Under the pieces are notes generated by a model, which did not search any database, was not told the DNA's origin, and saw nothing but the letters and a program-made list of their open reading frames with translations. The translations under genes were made by a program, and so were the position numbers. 58,634 bases of DNA, taken from positions 1 through 58,634 of the forward strand of contig JAMPDR010000007.1 in assembly GCA_023665555.1 (NCBI GenBank), read 5' to 3'. Each line of letters begins with the position of its first letter. Within the stretch, counting starts at the first letter, position 1. Shown here in pieces: positions 25,352 through 36,471 of the stretch. Source of the stretch: Ruminococcus sp. (lineage in GTDB: Bacteria; Bacillota; Clostridia; Oscillospirales; Acutalibacteraceae).

Positions 25352-26746
25352 ATGCAAAGTAACGGTACGATAATCAGTCTTGACGATGTCAACATGCCTT
25401 TCAGTCTTGAGGCTGAGCAGGCTGTTCTTGGTTGCGTTCTCAGTGATCCGGATTGTTTGCCGCAAGTTCTGATTCTGATTAAGCCTGAGTATTTCTATCT
25501 TCCCCAGCATAAATCAATTTTCACTGTTATGCAGGAGATAGACTCAGTTGGCGGCAAGGTAGATGCACTTATCGTTCTTGAAAAACTCAAAAACGATAAG
25601 GTGTATGATGATGCATCGGGCAAAACGTATCTTTACCAACTTGCTCAGTCAGTGCCGTCAACAGCCAACGTTGAAACCTATTGCAAAATAATCAGAGAAA
25701 AGTTTTATATAAGAACCCTTATCTCTGTTTCAAAAGAAATCATTGAAGATTCCACTGCAACGGATGTTTCAGCTGATTTGCTTCTTGATTCGGCAGAGCA
25801 GAAAATTTATGATATTCGACAGGGCAGGGTAACAAGAGGTCCTGTTAAAATCGGTGATATAATCATCAATGAGGTGTATGATAAACTCCAGAAACTCAGT
25901 TCAGAAGATTCAGAGCAATATAAAGGCTACACAACAGGGTTTACTGATTTGGATAAGGTTATCACAGGACTTAACCGATCCGACCTTGTAATCGTCGGTG
26001 CGCGTCCTGCAATGGGTAAAACAAGCTTTGCACTCAACATGGCAAGAAATACTGCACTCATGGCGAACAAGAAGGTTTTGTTTTTCTCACTTGAAATGAC
26101 GAAAGAACAGCTTGCCGAGCGTGTTCTTTCAACTGAGGCGCGAGTTCAGAGCACAAAAATGAGAACCGGTGATATTTCCGGCGATGAATGGGCAAGACTT
26201 GCAACTGCAACTGCCATTCTCAGTAAATGCGAACTTTATTTTGATGATACGTCAAACATAACTGTTCCCGAAATGAAATCAAGAATCAGACGTCTGCGTG
26301 ATGTTGATGCAGTTTTTGTTGACTATCTTCAGCTTATGAAAGGCAGCGGCAGAATAGAAAACCGTGTTCAGGAAGTTTCCGAAATCACGCGAAGCCTTAA
26401 ACTTATGGCGAAAGACTTAAATATACCTGTTGTTGTTCTTGCTCAGCTTGCCAGAACAACAGAGGGTCGCGGCAAATCTCACAGACCGCAGCTTGCCGAC
26501 CTTCGTGAATCGGGTTCAATTGAGCAGGATGCCGATATTGTTATCATGCTTTACCGTGATGAATACTACGGTGACGAGGGCGACGGCGCAGATAACGATG
26601 AACCGGAAGCAGAAAAGCCGTCAGTCAATAAGGTTGAATTTATAGTTTCAAAGAACCGCCACGGTCCGACAACCACTGTTGAAGCGATGTGGAACGGTGA
26701 CTATACACTTTTCTCAAATTTGGAGACACTCAGAAATGACATGTAA
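25352..26746 (+). CDS. dnaB: Replicative DNA helicase DnaB
   Basis: A 464-residue hexameric helicase that unwinds DNA at the replication fork. The N-terminal domain (about 15-115, SLEAEQAVLGCVL) binds the primase; the C-terminal RecA-like domain has Walker A GARPAMGKTS at about 218 and Walker B VFVDYLQLM at about 325. No intein interrupts it. Translation is probably coupled to rplI (gap 2) and to tilS, whose ATG lies inside the end of dnaB. Confidence 0.97.
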   Translation: MQSNGTIISLDDVNMPFSLEAEQAVLGCVLSDPDCLPQVLILIKPEYFYLPQHKSIFTVMQEIDSVGGKVDALIVLEKLKNDKVYDDASGKTYLYQLAQSVPSTANVETYCKIIREKFYIRTLISVSKEIIEDSTATDVSADLLLDSAEQKIYDIRQGRVTRGPVKIGDIIINEVYDKLQKLSSEDSEQYKGYTTGFTDLDKVITGLNRSDLVIVGARPAMGKTSFALNMARNTALMANKKVLFFSLEMTKEQLAERVLSTEARVQSTKMRTGDISGDEWARLATATAILSKCELYFDDTSNITVPEMKSRIRRLRDVDAVFVDYLQLMKGSGRIENRVQEVSEITRSLKLMAKDLNIPVVVLAQLARTTEGRGKSHRPQLADLRESGSIEQDADIVIMLYRDEYYGDEGDGADNDEPEAEKPSVNKVEFIVSKNRHGPTTTVEAMWNGDYTLFSNLETLRNDM

Positions 26747-28070
26747 AATCATTGAAACGATTGAGAAATATAACATGCTGAAAAATGTCCGATCCGTTGC
26801 CGTCGGTGTGTCAGGCGGTGCGGATTCGGTTTGTTTACTTCATTTTTTAAGTAAAATTATGGGAAAATATGATATAGTTCTTTGTGCTGTTCATGTTAAC
26901 CATAACATACGCGGAGATGAAGCCAAAAGGGACGAAAACTTTGTTAAGGATTTTTGTGATTCTCTCGGTGTTGAATGTCGTGTTTTCAATGTTGATGTGC
27001 CTGCGCTTGCAAAAGAAAAATCATTGAGCGAGGAAGAATGCGGCAGGGCAGTTAGATATGATTGCTTTAATAAGATGAATACTGATGCTATTGCAGTTGC
27101 GCACACTTTGTCTGACAGCGTAGAAACTGTTCTTTTTAACTTAACGCGAGGAACAGGTCTTAAGGGCATTTGCGGGATACCGCCCGTACGTGATAATATT
27201 ATTCGCCCGTTGATTGAAATGACACGCGATGATGTTGAGCGTTATTGTGCTGAAAATGAACTCAGCTATGTGACAGACAGTACCAATCTTGAAGATGACT
27301 ATACGCGTAACAAGATTCGTCACGGAGTGATACCGATACTCAAGCAAATCAATCCGAATTTTGAAGAAACGGTTTTACGGTTTGAAAACAGTGTGTCCGA
27401 AGATAACGCTCTTCTTGATTCAATGGCGCATGAACTTTTGCACACATGTGAAACTAAAGACGGATATAGTTTGTCGCTTTTTATTAAAGCGAACAAGGCT
27501 GTTCAGAAACGTGCTGTTTCTGTGATGATTGCCGATAAGCTGAACAAACCTGTTGAAGCAAGACATATCGATATGTGCTTTGATATAATAAACAGCGAAA
27601 AAGGAAAAATTGAGTTGTCAAAAGACTTGTATATTTCGGTTTATAATGATATAATAACATTTCACATGAGAGATAAACAGGTCGATGATTCGTGGTTTAT
27701 CGAACAGTCCGATGGTGTTTTTGAAAGTCCGTTCGGACAATATGCGTTTAGGCTTTGCAAAGTATCGGAACTTACCGCCGCAGATTATGACAATGCTGTT
27801 GATGAAGCTTTTTTGACAGGAAAGCTGGTTATGCGAAGCCGTAAGCCGGGCGACAGATTTTCCGATATAAAAAGAAAAAACACAAAAACTTTGAAAAAGA
27901 TTTTTAATGAAATAAAAATTCCGCCCGAAATCCGAAACAGAATTGCAGTTCTTTGCAGTGATGATAAAATTTTATGGGTAGAAGGCTTAGGTACAGATGC
28001 AAAGTACCGTATAAATAAAAACAGCAAATATGCTTATATTATTCAAAAGAGGGGAAGTTCAAATGAATAA
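26736..28070 (+). CDS. tilS: tRNA(Ile)-lysidine synthase
   Basis: A 444-residue enzyme that converts C34 of the CAU-anticodon tRNA-Ile to lysidine so that it reads AUA. The PP-loop SGGADS lies at about 26-31. The N-terminal ATPase domain extends to about 215 and is followed by the TilS C-terminal substrate-binding domain, with KLVMRSRKPGDRF near residue 365. The start ATG at 26736 overlaps the dnaB end by 11 bases, with TTGGAGA upstream. The next gene, hpt, overlaps its end by eight bases, as in Bacillus. Confidence 0.95.
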   Translation: MTCKIIETIEKYNMLKNVRSVAVGVSGGADSVCLLHFLSKIMGKYDIVLCAVHVNHNIRGDEAKRDENFVKDFCDSLGVECRVFNVDVPALAKEKSLSEEECGRAVRYDCFNKMNTDAIAVAHTLSDSVETVLFNLTRGTGLKGICGIPPVRDNIIRPLIEMTRDDVERYCAENELSYVTDSTNLEDDYTRNKIRHGVIPILKQINPNFEETVLRFENSVSEDNALLDSMAHELLHTCETKDGYSLSLFIKANKAVQKRAVSVMIADKLNKPVEARHIDMCFDIINSEKGKIELSKDLYISVYNDIITFHMRDKQVDDSWFIEQSDGVFESPFGQYAFRLCKVSELTAADYDNAVDEAFLTGKLVMRSRKPGDRFSDIKRKNTKTLKKIFNEIKIPPEIRNRIAVLCSDDKILWVEGLGTDAKYRINKNSKYAYIIQKRGSSNE

Positions 28071-28626
28071 AAATATGCTTGATGATATCAGCGAGGTCTA
28101 TTTCAGTCAGGAACAGCTTGACGAAATCACAACAAGAATCGGTAAACAGATAAGCGAAGATTATAAAGATAAAAATCTTATTATGGTAAGTGTACTCAAA
28201 GGCTCTGTGATTTTCATGGCTGACCTTATGAGAAAAATCACAATTCCCTGTAAGATTGATTTTATTACTGCAAAAAGTTACGGTGCCGGAACATCTTCAA
28301 GCGGTCAGGTCGATGTAACCAAGGAACTTTCAGAGGATGTTGCAGGTTATGATATTCTTATCGTTGAGGATATACTCGACAGCGGAAACACCTTGCAAAA
28401 ACTGACTGATATACTTTGGAAAAAGAATCCTGCAAGTATTCAGATATGTACTCTTCTTGATAAACCTGCAAGAAGAGCCAAACATGTGAAAATTAAAGCG
28501 AAATATATCGGAGCAGAGGTCAAGGATGAATTTGTTGTAGGTTACGGTTTGGACTATGATCAGGACTATCGTAATCTGCCGTTCATAGGTATTCTGAAGC
28601 CGGAAGCAATAAAGCCAAATAAATAA
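28063..28626 (+). CDS. hpt: Hypoxanthine phosphoribosyltransferase
   Basis: A 187-residue purine salvage enzyme that forms IMP or GMP from hypoxanthine or guanine and PRPP. The PRPP-binding loop reads VEDILDSGNTL at about 100-110 and the C-terminal region has EFVVGYGLDYDQDYRNLP. GAGGGG upstream selects the ATG at 28063; the frame is open further upstream inside tilS. Sits in the conserved tilS-hpt-ftsH order. Confidence 0.95.
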   Translation: MNKNMLDDISEVYFSQEQLDEITTRIGKQISEDYKDKNLIMVSVLKGSVIFMADLMRKITIPCKIDFITAKSYGAGTSSSGQVDVTKELSEDVAGYDILIVEDILDSGNTLQKLTDILWKKNPASIQICTLLDKPARRAKHVKIKAKYIGAEVKDEFVVGYGLDYDQDYRNLPFIGILKPEAIKPNK

Positions 28627-28707
28627 TCGCTTTTATATAAAATATATCACGGTAAGCATTGATAAAGTGCAGACATGCACAATCAGGTTTACTGAAAAAG
28701 GAGTGTC

Positions 28708-30630
28708 ATGATATTGAAAAATGATAAGAAAAGATGGGGAATGTTACTCTATCTGATTTTGCCCTTGGTACTCATTTTGTTTATAGCATATTTCACAAGT
28801 TCGCAGAACGTTGCAAAAACAAAGTATTACGAAATTGTTAATATGTTCAAAAACAACCAGGTAACCGAGTATACTCTCACGCTTAGCAGCGGTTCATTAA
28901 GCTATAAAGTCAAAGGTGATAACACCGAGAAGAAATACACCGTTGCAAATGTTCAAATTTTCCTCAATGATATTCATGACTATGTTGTTAAGTATAACGA
29001 GGAAAATCCCAACAATGCAATCAAATATGACTATAAAGCCGGTGCTAACAGTTCAGTTTGGGCGAGCGTTCTTCCGATGCTGCTTCTCTCAGTTCTTTTG
29101 GGAGTTTCAATGTTTATTATGCTAAGACGAATCAATCAGTCCATGATGAGCGAAACTAACAGGACAATCAGTTTCAGTAAAGCTAAAGTTAAACTTGGCA
29201 AAGATGATAAGCGCAAAACAACATTTGATGATGTTGCAGGTGCCGATGAAGAAAAAGAGGAACTTAGTGAAATTGTCGACTTCCTGAAAGATCGTAGCAA
29301 GTTTAACGAAGTCGGCGCAAGAATTCCGAAAGGCATCTTGCTTGTGGGCCCTCCGGGAACAGGTAAAACTCTTCTTGCAAGAGCCGTTGCCGGCGAAGCA
29401 AATGTACCGTTCTTCTCAATTTCCGGTTCTGACTTCGTTGAAATGTACGTCGGTGTTGGTGCATCAAGAGTTCGTGACCTTTTTGCCCAGGCAAAGAAAA
29501 ATTCTCCTTCAATTTTGTTTATTGATGAAATCGATGCTGTCGGACGCCACCGTGGTGCAGGCATGGGCGGCGGACATGATGAAAGAGAGCAGACGCTTAA
29601 TCAGTTGCTTGTTGAAATGGATGGTTTCGGCGCGAACGAAGGTGTCATAATCATTGCGGCAACGAACCGTCCGGATATTCTTGACCCTGCACTTTTAAGA
29701 CCGGGTCGTTTTGACCGTCAAATTACTGTCGGCTATCCTGACATCAAGGGCAGAGAAGAAATACTCAAAGTTCATTCAAAGGGCAAATCAATTGCTCCTG
29801 ATGTGGAACTCAGAGTTATTGCCCGGTCAACCGCCGGATTTACAGGTGCCGACCTTGAAAATCTTCTTAACGAAGCTGCTCTTCTTGCTGTTCGTAAGAA
29901 GAAAAAAGCAATTACTATGACTGAAATTGAAGAAGCCACAATCAAGGTTATGATGGGCACTGAAAAGAAGTCACATAAGATGTCTGATAAAGAAAAGAAA
30001 CTCACTGCATATCACGAGGCAGGTCACGCAATTGCAACAAACTATCTCGAGGGTCAGGATCCTGTTCATCAGGTTTCAATCATTCCAAGAGGTATGGCAG
30101 GCGGCTTCACAATGTCGCTCCCGTCTGAGGATAGAAGCTATAAGCTTAAAAATGATATGCTTGATGATATCGTAGTTCTGCTTGGCGGACGTGTTGCCGA
30201 AGCGCTTGTGCTTGATGATATTTCAACAGGGGCTTCAAATGATATTGAAAGAGCAACTGATATCGCAAGAGATATGGTTACGCGTTACGGTATGAGCAAA
30301 ACTATTGGTCCTGTTTCATTTACATCCGGTAGTCATGAGGTTTTCCTTGGCAGAGATTACGGTAACACAAGAAACTATTCAGAAAATCTTGCTTGTGAGA
30401 TCGATAAAGAAATTAACGGTATTGTAACGAATGCCTATAGCAGATGTGAGCAGCTTCTCAACGAGCATATGGATAAACTTCACATTTTGGCTCAGTATCT
30501 CATTAAACATGAAAAAATTGATGCCGATGATTTCAAAAAACTTATGAATGGTGACTTGGATGTTTCATTTGAAACTGCTGATACCAAAGCGGTGAATGAA
30601 GACGGCTCAGAAGATAATACAAACGAATAA
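28708..30630 (+). CDS. ftsH: ATP-dependent zinc metalloprotease FtsH
   Basis: A 640-residue membrane AAA+ protease that degrades membrane proteins and some regulators. Two transmembrane helices (about 11-30 and 114-134) flank a short external domain; the AAA domain has Walker A GPPGTGKT at about 214-221, Walker [10 protein letters not shown] and the second region of homology [18 protein letters not shown] in part. The protease domain carries HEAGH (about 437-441) as zinc site. The start has AAAAAGGAGTGTC before ATG. It ends with an acidic tail. Confidence 0.97.
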   Translation: MILKNDKKRWGMLLYLILPLVLILFIAYFTSSQNVAKTKYYEIVNMFKNNQVTEYTLTLSSGSLSYKVKGDNTEKKYTVANVQIFLNDIHDYVVKYNEENPNNAIKYDYKAGANSSVWASVLPMLLLSVLLGVSMFIMLRRINQSMMSETNRTISFSKAKVKLGKDDKRKTTFDDVAGADEEKEELSEIVDFLKDRSKFNEVGARIPKGILLVGPPGTGKTLLARAVAGEANVPFFSISGSDFVEMYVGVGASRVRDLFAQAKKNSPSILFIDEIDAVGRHRGAGMGGGHDEREQTLNQLLVEMDGFGANEGVIIIAATNRPDILDPALLRPGRFDRQITVGYPDIKGREEILKVHSKGKSIAPDVELRVIARSTAGFTGADLENLLNEAALLAVRKKKKAITMTEIEEATIKVMMGTEKKSHKMSDKEKKLTAYHEAGHAIATNYLEGQDPVHQVSIIPRGMAGGFTMSLPSEDRSYKLKNDMLDDIVVLLGGRVAEALVLDDISTGASNDIERATDIARDMVTRYGMSKTIGPVSFTSGSHEVFLGRDYGNTRNYSENLACEIDKEINGIVTNAYSRCEQLLNEHMDKLHILAQYLIKHEKIDADDFKKLMNGDLDVSFETADTKAVNEDGSEDNTNE

Positions 30631-30634
30631 TTTA

Positions 30635-30672
30635 AAAAGCCACTTTGCTGTATCAAGGTGGCTTTTACGTGA
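30635..30672 (+). terminator. Terminator after ftsH
   Basis: AAAAGCCACTTTG (30635-30647) pairs with CAAGGTGGCTTTT (30654-30666). It ends the long rplI-to-ftsH transcript. Confidence 0.75.
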
Positions 30673-30711
30673 CATTTTGATGTTCTTATATTTTATCGTT
30701 TAAATTAAATC

Positions 30712-30740
30712 TTGCTTGTATGATGATTTTGTGTTATAAT
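30712..30740 (+). promoter_or_regulatory. SigA-type promoter of the UppP-like gene and ftsK
   Basis: TTGCTT (30712-30717), 17 bases, TATAAT (30735-30740). The UppP-like gene starts 66 bases downstream and ftsK may be on the same transcript. Confidence 0.6.
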
Positions 30741-30806
30741 ATTACAACTAAGATTTCCTAAGATTATACTCAAATGAATATTGTGTGATATACATGGAGG
30801 TTCAAT

Positions 30807-31655
30807 ATGCTTGAATATATAAAAATTGCAATCGCATCGTTTATCGGTGGAATCTTTTCACCGCTTCCTGCTTCATCTTCTGCTCATTTTTCGTTTTTGA
30901 ACTACATCACAAATCTTTCTTCTGATGAAACTCAGGTAGGTTTTTATTTCAGCGTGGTTTCGCTTGTTGCATCAGTTGTTATGCTTTTATATGTTCGCAA
31001 AATTTATGCAAGAGCCATGTCTGTGGTTATCAAAAATAAGAAATCAAAAAAAGTTAAGTCGTATAAAACAATGATTGTTAACACCCTCATTTCTCTTATT
31101 GCAGCTGTGATTATGTTTGTACCATATTCAAAAACAAATTTACTTATGGATATTTACAACACTAATCTCGGTTCAAATAATATATTGATAAGTGCTTTTT
31201 GCTGTTTTGCAAGCGGATTTATTCTTATCATTGCAATTTGGTATGCAAAACAAAAAAACGAGAAAAAACATAGAGCTGCTTCAAAAAGTGATGCACTGAG
31301 ATTCACTTTATATCAGATTCCTGCAAACTTTTTGCCTGGCTTTTCGCATATAGCAAACGGCGCAACAAGTCTTGTTGTGAGCAATGTTGATGAAAATGTA
31401 ATCATGCGTGAATTATATTTGTATGCTGCGCCGTCTATGTTTGTTATCAGTGCAGCGCGATTGATATCATATATCGTCAGAGGTGTAACAATCGACTATA
31501 TCGCAATTGCGGTTTGCGCAGTATTTGCTGTGATTGGCAGCGCAATCATGTTCCCTCTTATCAGCAGAGTAAATGTCAGAAAAACTTTTACATTCTTCGC
31601 TGTATATTCAATAATATTTGGTTTATTCATGATTACGGCTTCATTTGTTATTTAA
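30807..31655 (+). CDS. Degenerate undecaprenyl-diphosphatase (UppP/BacA) family membrane protein
   Basis: A 282-residue polytopic protein whose two signature regions align with UppP but are altered. The first, normally EGxTEFLPxSSTGH, reads GGIFSPLPASSSAH, so both conserved Glu residues are gone while the Pro-Ser-Ser core and His remain. The second, normally PGxSRSG, reads PGFSHIANG, with the catalytic Arg replaced by His. It begins with ATGGAGGTTCAAT-ATG spacing, a good ribosome binding site. It may be a non-catalytic relative, for example a lipid flippase or regulator; UppP activity is doubtful. ftsK follows 30 bases downstream. Confidence 0.7.
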   Translation: MLEYIKIAIASFIGGIFSPLPASSSAHFSFLNYITNLSSDETQVGFYFSVVSLVASVVMLLYVRKIYARAMSVVIKNKKSKKVKSYKTMIVNTLISLIAAVIMFVPYSKTNLLMDIYNTNLGSNNILISAFCCFASGFILIIAIWYAKQKNEKKHRAASKSDALRFTLYQIPANFLPGFSHIANGATSLVVSNVDENVIMRELYLYAAPSMFVISAARLISYIVRGVTIDYIAIAVCAVFAVIGSAIMFPLISRVNVRKTFTFFAVYSIIFGLFMITASFVI

Positions 31656-31685
31656 ATTTAAGATGTTCAAGAAAGGAAGTATAGC

Positions 31686-34475
31686 TTGATTGACTTTCAA
31701 GTTATGCATGGCAATATAATGGCAACTCAAAAAACAACAAAAGGAAAGGGAAACTCCGCTAAAAAAAGCGGTTCATCAGGTAAGACTTCAAAAGCAAAAA
31801 GTAACTCAAAAAGCAAGCAGAAGTCTAATGGCAAGCAAATCAAACTGTCATTTTATGATAGTCACAGAACACCTATAATGCTTGTATATCTTGCTTTGTC
31901 TGTTGTATTTACTTGTTTCATCTTTATAAAGGGATATAATGTATGGGCAAGAATTAGGGGAGCGTTTTTTGGCTTTTTCGGAATCGGATTTTGCGTTTTT
32001 ACATTGTGTCTTTTAATCATGGGTATCAGAATAGCTTTGAACAGTCTGAAAAGGCACTTCATGGTTTCAACTGTTTCCGGATTTGTTCTTTCATCGGTTT
32101 TTTCTTCCTTCCTTCATTTATTTACCAACTCAATTAGCGGCGGAGGTATGCAGGAATGGTCGTTGCAGCTTAAAAACGCTGCCGAACTTGGTTGGAATAT
32201 CAGTTTTGACGGTCTGAGTGTGACCGGTGGTATTGTCGGTGCTTTCATGGGCGGCGGGCTGATGCATTTACTCGGAAAAGCGGGCGCTTTTGTTGTGCTT
32301 GCTGTAATACTTATTTTTAGTTTGATTTTTTATTTTGACATTAGCTTTAACTCGGTTGGTAATCATGTTTCAAGTGCTATCAACGGAGGCAAGGATAAGC
32401 TTGATGTCGGTGCTGCTAATTTCAAAGAAAAGCGCAGTGAGCGTAAAGAGGAAAGAAAAATAAGACGTCAGCAAATTGCAGAACAGCGAGCAGCTGAAGA
32501 AGAGGAACGAAAACGTCAGCAGATAGCTGAAAATGAAGACTTTGATTTCGCAAAATCAGACGTTGAAACTGATTTTCACAAAAGTGCGGCAAAAGCCGTA
32601 AAGCGCGAGCCAAGACCGTATATCCCGCAGGATAGGCTTTTCACAGAATATCCTAAAAGCGGCAATAGCAGTAGCGAAACTAAATCACCGAGAATTGGCT
32701 ACGGTGTTATTGACGTAACACCTGAACCGAGTTTTGAAGAGCCTAATCCCGGTGATGTAATCGATATTCCCGATTCGGCATACGAAGACGTTAAAGATGA
32801 AATTTTTGATTCTCATGATATTCCGGAAGGCTACGAAGAGGTTGATGCTGAACTTTCCGATGACGCAAGAGATATCGTTGAGGCGGCAATAGACAGTGCC
32901 AATGCAAATGCGGAAAAAAATAAAAACGAGGTAGAGGGTTACACTGAAGATAAATCACCGAAACGTGAGTACGCATTTCCGCCGATCGATTGCCTTGCAG
33001 AACCCGACTTCAGCCGCGAAGGTGACTATGCGCTTGAAATGAAAACAATCGCCAAAAAGCTGGTTGATACCCTTAAAAGTTTCGGTGTTGAAACAACACT
33101 TATCGGTGTAAGCAGAGGTCCGTCTGTAACGAGATATGAACTTCAGCCGGCCCCCGGTGTAAAAATCAGCAAGATAACAAATTTGGCTGATGATATCGCG
33201 CTTAATCTTGCGTCGTCAGGTGTCAGAATTGAAGCGCCGATACCAAATAAATCAGCTGTCGGAATTGAGGTGCCGAATCAGATTCGTTCAACGGTTACAT
33301 TCCGGGAAATTATATCAGCTTCTGAATTCAAAAAATCAAAAAGCAAACTCAATGTTGCTTTAGGCAAGGATATCTCCGGTTCGGTTTTGTGTGCCGACCT
33401 TGCAAAAATGCCACATCTGCTCATTGCCGGCACAACAGGATCAGGTAAGTCCGTTTGCCTTAACTGTATGATTACCAGTATTCTTTATAACGCAAAGCCA
33501 ACTGAGGTTAAGTTACTTATGATTGACCCAAAGCAAGTTGAGTTTTCGGTGTATAACGGCATACCGCATTTGTTAGTTCCTGTTATTTCCGATGTCAGAA
33601 AAGCGGCAGGCTCGCTTGCATGGGCAGTTGTTGAAATGGAAAACAGATATAAAACATTTTCAACCTGCGGTGTACGTGATATTGGCGGTTTTAATAAGTA
33701 TGTTTTGGAGCATCCCGAACATGAACCAATGCCGCAGATAGTTATTTTTATCGATGAGCTTAACGACTTAATGATGGTATCGCCCAAGGAAGTTGAGGAT
33801 TCAATCTGCCGTCTTGCACAAAAAGCAAGAGCCGCCGGTATGCATCTTGTTGTTGCAACTCAGCGTCCGTCAGTCGATGTTATCACCGGTATTATCAAGG
33901 CTAACATACCGAGCCGAATTTCGCTTTCGGTTTCATCACAGGTCGATTCAAGAACAATTCTTGATACAATCGGTGCTGAAAAGTTGCTCGGCAATGGTGA
34001 CATGCTTTATAATCCTGTCGGTTTCTCGAAACCGGTCAGAATTCAGGGCGCATATCTTTCAGACGGTGAGATTGAGAAAATTGTTACATTCATTAAAAAC
34101 GAGGTTGAGGCTGAGTATGATAGTGATGTAATGGAAGAAATCGAGCGTAATGCTGTTGCTGATAAAAAGGCTCAGCCGACAGCTTCGGCAGGTGATGATG
34201 CTGACAGTGGCGATGATATGTTCAATAGGGCGCTCAAAATTGCAGTTGACTGCGGAGCGGCATCTGCGAGCCTGTTTCAGCGCAAACTTCGCATCGGATA
34301 TGCAAGAGCAGCCAGAATTATGGATGAACTTGATGAGCGCGGATATATCGGTCCTGCTGAAACAGGAGGAAAGCCGAGAAAGGTTCTGCTCACAAGTGCG
34401 CAATATCTTGAAATGACAGCATCACGCGGAGAGCCATCAAACAATGACGATGATTTTGATGTTCTTTCGGATTGA
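31686..34475 (+). CDS. ftsK: DNA translocase FtsK/SpoIIIE
   Basis: A 929-residue membrane-anchored DNA pump for chromosome segregation at division or into the forespore. A Lys/Ser-rich N-terminal tail is followed by four transmembrane helices (about 55-220), a long charged linker (about 240-430), the alpha-beta motor with Walker A GTTGSGKS at about 582 and [11 protein letters not shown], and the gamma DNA-reading domain at the end ([19 protein letters not shown] region, about 860-890). The TTG start at 31686 lies behind GAAAGGAAG; the in-frame ATG at 31719 is an alternative. FtsK and SpoIIIE cannot be told apart by eye. Confidence 0.95.
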   Translation: MIDFQVMHGNIMATQKTTKGKGNSAKKSGSSGKTSKAKSNSKSKQKSNGKQIKLSFYDSHRTPIMLVYLALSVVFTCFIFIKGYNVWARIRGAFFGFFGIGFCVFTLCLLIMGIRIALNSLKRHFMVSTVSGFVLSSVFSSFLHLFTNSISGGGMQEWSLQLKNAAELGWNISFDGLSVTGGIVGAFMGGGLMHLLGKAGAFVVLAVILIFSLIFYFDISFNSVGNHVSSAINGGKDKLDVGAANFKEKRSERKEERKIRRQQIAEQRAAEEEERKRQQIAENEDFDFAKSDVETDFHKSAAKAVKREPRPYIPQDRLFTEYPKSGNSSSETKSPRIGYGVIDVTPEPSFEEPNPGDVIDIPDSAYEDVKDEIFDSHDIPEGYEEVDAELSDDARDIVEAAIDSANANAEKNKNEVEGYTEDKSPKREYAFPPIDCLAEPDFSREGDYALEMKTIAKKLVDTLKSFGVETTLIGVSRGPSVTRYELQPAPGVKISKITNLADDIALNLASSGVRIEAPIPNKSAVGIEVPNQIRSTVTFREIISASEFKKSKSKLNVALGKDISGSVLCADLAKMPHLLIAGTTGSGKSVCLNCMITSILYNAKPTEVKLLMIDPKQVEFSVYNGIPHLLVPVISDVRKAAGSLAWAVVEMENRYKTFSTCGVRDIGGFNKYVLEHPEHEPMPQIVIFIDELNDLMMVSPKEVEDSICRLAQKARAAGMHLVVATQRPSVDVITGIIKANIPSRISLSVSSQVDSRTILDTIGAEKLLGNGDMLYNPVGFSKPVRIQGAYLSDGEIEKIVTFIKNEVEAEYDSDVMEEIERNAVADKKAQPTASAGDDADSGDDMFNRALKIAVDCGAASASLFQRKLRIGYARAARIMDELDERGYIGPAETGGKPRKVLLTSAQYLEMTASRGEPSNNDDDFDVLSD

Positions 34476-34518
34476 GCATTACAGGGAGTGTCTTGCACAT
34501 TCCCTTTTTAAGTATTAA

Positions 34519-34547
34519 GGAAACTCTGATTTAATGCGGAGTTTCTC
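34519..34547. repeat. Palindromic repeat E3, short form
   Basis: GGAAACTCTGATTTAATGC has the same left end as repeats E1, E2 and E4, and its arms GAAACTC (34520-34526) and GAGTTTC (34539-34545) are perfect. The right half of the longer copies is missing. It lies between ftsK and the ygiQ-type gene. Confidence 0.5.
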
Positions 34548-34596
34548 TGGGAAAGGATTATTCGCTGATGTCATATCAGCGTTTCGGAAAGTTTCT

Positions 34597-36471
34597 ATGA
34601 AAGATTTTTTGCCTGTAACTGCGGATGAAATGAAAGCACGCGGATGGGATGATGTTGACTTTGTTTATGTCAACGGTGATTCTTATGTTGACCACCCAAG
34701 TTTCGGCGCGGCCATAATAACAAGGGTTCTTGAAGCTAAAGGTTTTCGTGTTGGTTTCCTTGCACAGCCTGATTGGCATAATTGTGATGATTTCAAACGA
34801 TTCGGAAGACCTAAGTTGGGATTTTTTGTTTCATCAGGAAACATTGATTCAATGGTTGCGCATTACACCGCAGCTAAAAAGCACAGGAGTGATGATGCAT
34901 ATACCGCCGGTGGAAAAACAGGTTCACGACCCGACAGGGCAGTTATAGTTTATTGTAATCGAATTCGTGAGGCATACGGCGACGTACCGATAGTTATCGG
35001 TGGTCTTGAAGCATCACTGCGCAGATTTGCACACTATGATTATTGGGATGATAAAATTCGGCGCTCGATCATTTTTGATTCACAAGCCGATTTGATTTCA
35101 TACGGTATGGGAGAAAAGCAAACAATTGAAATTGCTGAACGTCTTGCCGCCGGTGAACCGATAAGTTCACTGACAGATATCAGAGGAACATGCTATGCAT
35201 GCGATGTTCGAGATACACCGCTTACGGGTGCGGAATGTCCGTCTTATGAAAATGTTATCGAAAGCAAAAAAGAATATGCGATTTCGTGCCGTATTCAGCA
35301 GGACGAGCAGGATCACATAAGAGGTAAACTAATCAAACAGCGTCACGGCAAAAAGATGTTGGTGCAGAATCCGCCTATGCCGCCGCTGACAACGGAAGAA
35401 CTTGACTGGGTGTATTCACTGCCGTATATGCGCGCATATCATCCGTCATATGAAAAACTCGGCGGTGTGCCCGGTATCGAAGAAGTTAAGTTCTCGATTA
35501 CGCATAATCGCGGTTGTTTCGGTGCATGCAATTTCTGTTCAATTGCTTTGCATCAAGGTCGATTTGTAACTTGCCGAAGTAAGGAGTCGATTCTTAGAGA
35601 AGCAGAATTGATAACCAAGATGCCCGACTTCAAAGGATACATACATGATATAGGCGGTCCTACTGCCAATTTCAGAAGAACATCATGTGAAAAACAATTG
35701 AAGAGCGGCTTATGCAAGGGAAAGAAATGTCTTGCACCAAAGCCGTGTCCTGCACTCGTGGCTGATCACAGTGAATACCTTGACATTCTGCGTGATGTCA
35801 GAAAGATACCCGGAATCAAAAAGGTATTTATACGTTCTGGTATCAGATATGACTATATTTTGAAAGATAAAGATGAAAGCTTTTTCAAAGAACTTGTTAA
35901 ATATCACGTCAGCGGTCAGCTAAAAGTTGCACCTGAGCATTGTTCAGCGACAGTGCTTGATAAAATGGGTAAACCCCATATTGACGCTTATATCAATTTT
36001 TCAAAGCGTTATTTCGAGTTGAGTCACAACAGCGGAAAAGAGCAATATCTTGTGCCGTACCTCATGTCATCTCATCCGGGCTCAACGCTTGATGATGCCA
36101 TTGAACTTGCGGTTTTTCTGAAAAAACGAGGTATCCGCCCAGAGCAGGTGCAGGACTTTTATCCGACTCCCGGAACAATATCAACCTGTATGTTTTATAC
36201 AGGCATTGATCCATATACCATGAATGATGTTTATGTGGCCAAAAATCCGCAAGATAAGGCAATGCAGCGGGCACTTTTACAATATCATAATCCGAAAAAT
36301 CACGATATCGTTGAAAAGGCTTTGAAAAGGGCAGGCAGATATGATTTAATCGGAATGGGTGATAAATGTTTGATACGGCCATCAGCGTCAGGCGGCAGAC
36401 ATCCTCAGAATAAAGGAAAAGGAAATATTGGTGGTAAATATGGCAAGCCAAAGAAAAAGAAGAAATACTAA
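34597..36471 (+). CDS. YgiQ family radical SAM protein
   Basis: A 624-residue radical SAM enzyme of the YgiQ (UPF0313) family. The N-terminal part starts FLPVTADEMKARGWDDVDFV, typical of the family, and contains the cobalamin-binding-like region; the cluster motif is CFGACNFC with Cys at about 307, 311 and 314. A Cys-rich insert (CEKQLKSGLCKGKKC) follows. The open frame begins 63 bases earlier, but family alignment and GGAAAG upstream favour the ATG at 34597. The C-terminus is Lys/Gly-rich. The reaction is unknown. Confidence 0.88.
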   Translation: MKDFLPVTADEMKARGWDDVDFVYVNGDSYVDHPSFGAAIITRVLEAKGFRVGFLAQPDWHNCDDFKRFGRPKLGFFVSSGNIDSMVAHYTAAKKHRSDDAYTAGGKTGSRPDRAVIVYCNRIREAYGDVPIVIGGLEASLRRFAHYDYWDDKIRRSIIFDSQADLISYGMGEKQTIEIAERLAAGEPISSLTDIRGTCYACDVRDTPLTGAECPSYENVIESKKEYAISCRIQQDEQDHIRGKLIKQRHGKKMLVQNPPMPPLTTEELDWVYSLPYMRAYHPSYEKLGGVPGIEEVKFSITHNRGCFGACNFCSIALHQGRFVTCRSKESILREAELITKMPDFKGYIHDIGGPTANFRRTSCEKQLKSGLCKGKKCLAPKPCPALVADHSEYLDILRDVRKIPGIKKVFIRSGIRYDYILKDKDESFFKELVKYHVSGQLKVAPEHCSATVLDKMGKPHIDAYINFSKRYFELSHNSGKEQYLVPYLMSSHPGSTLDDAIELAVFLKKRGIRPEQVQDFYPTPGTISTCMFYTGIDPYTMNDVYVAKNPQDKAMQRALLQYHNPKNHDIVEKALKRAGRYDLIGMGDKCLIRPSASGGRHPQNKGKGNIGGKYGKPKKKKKY

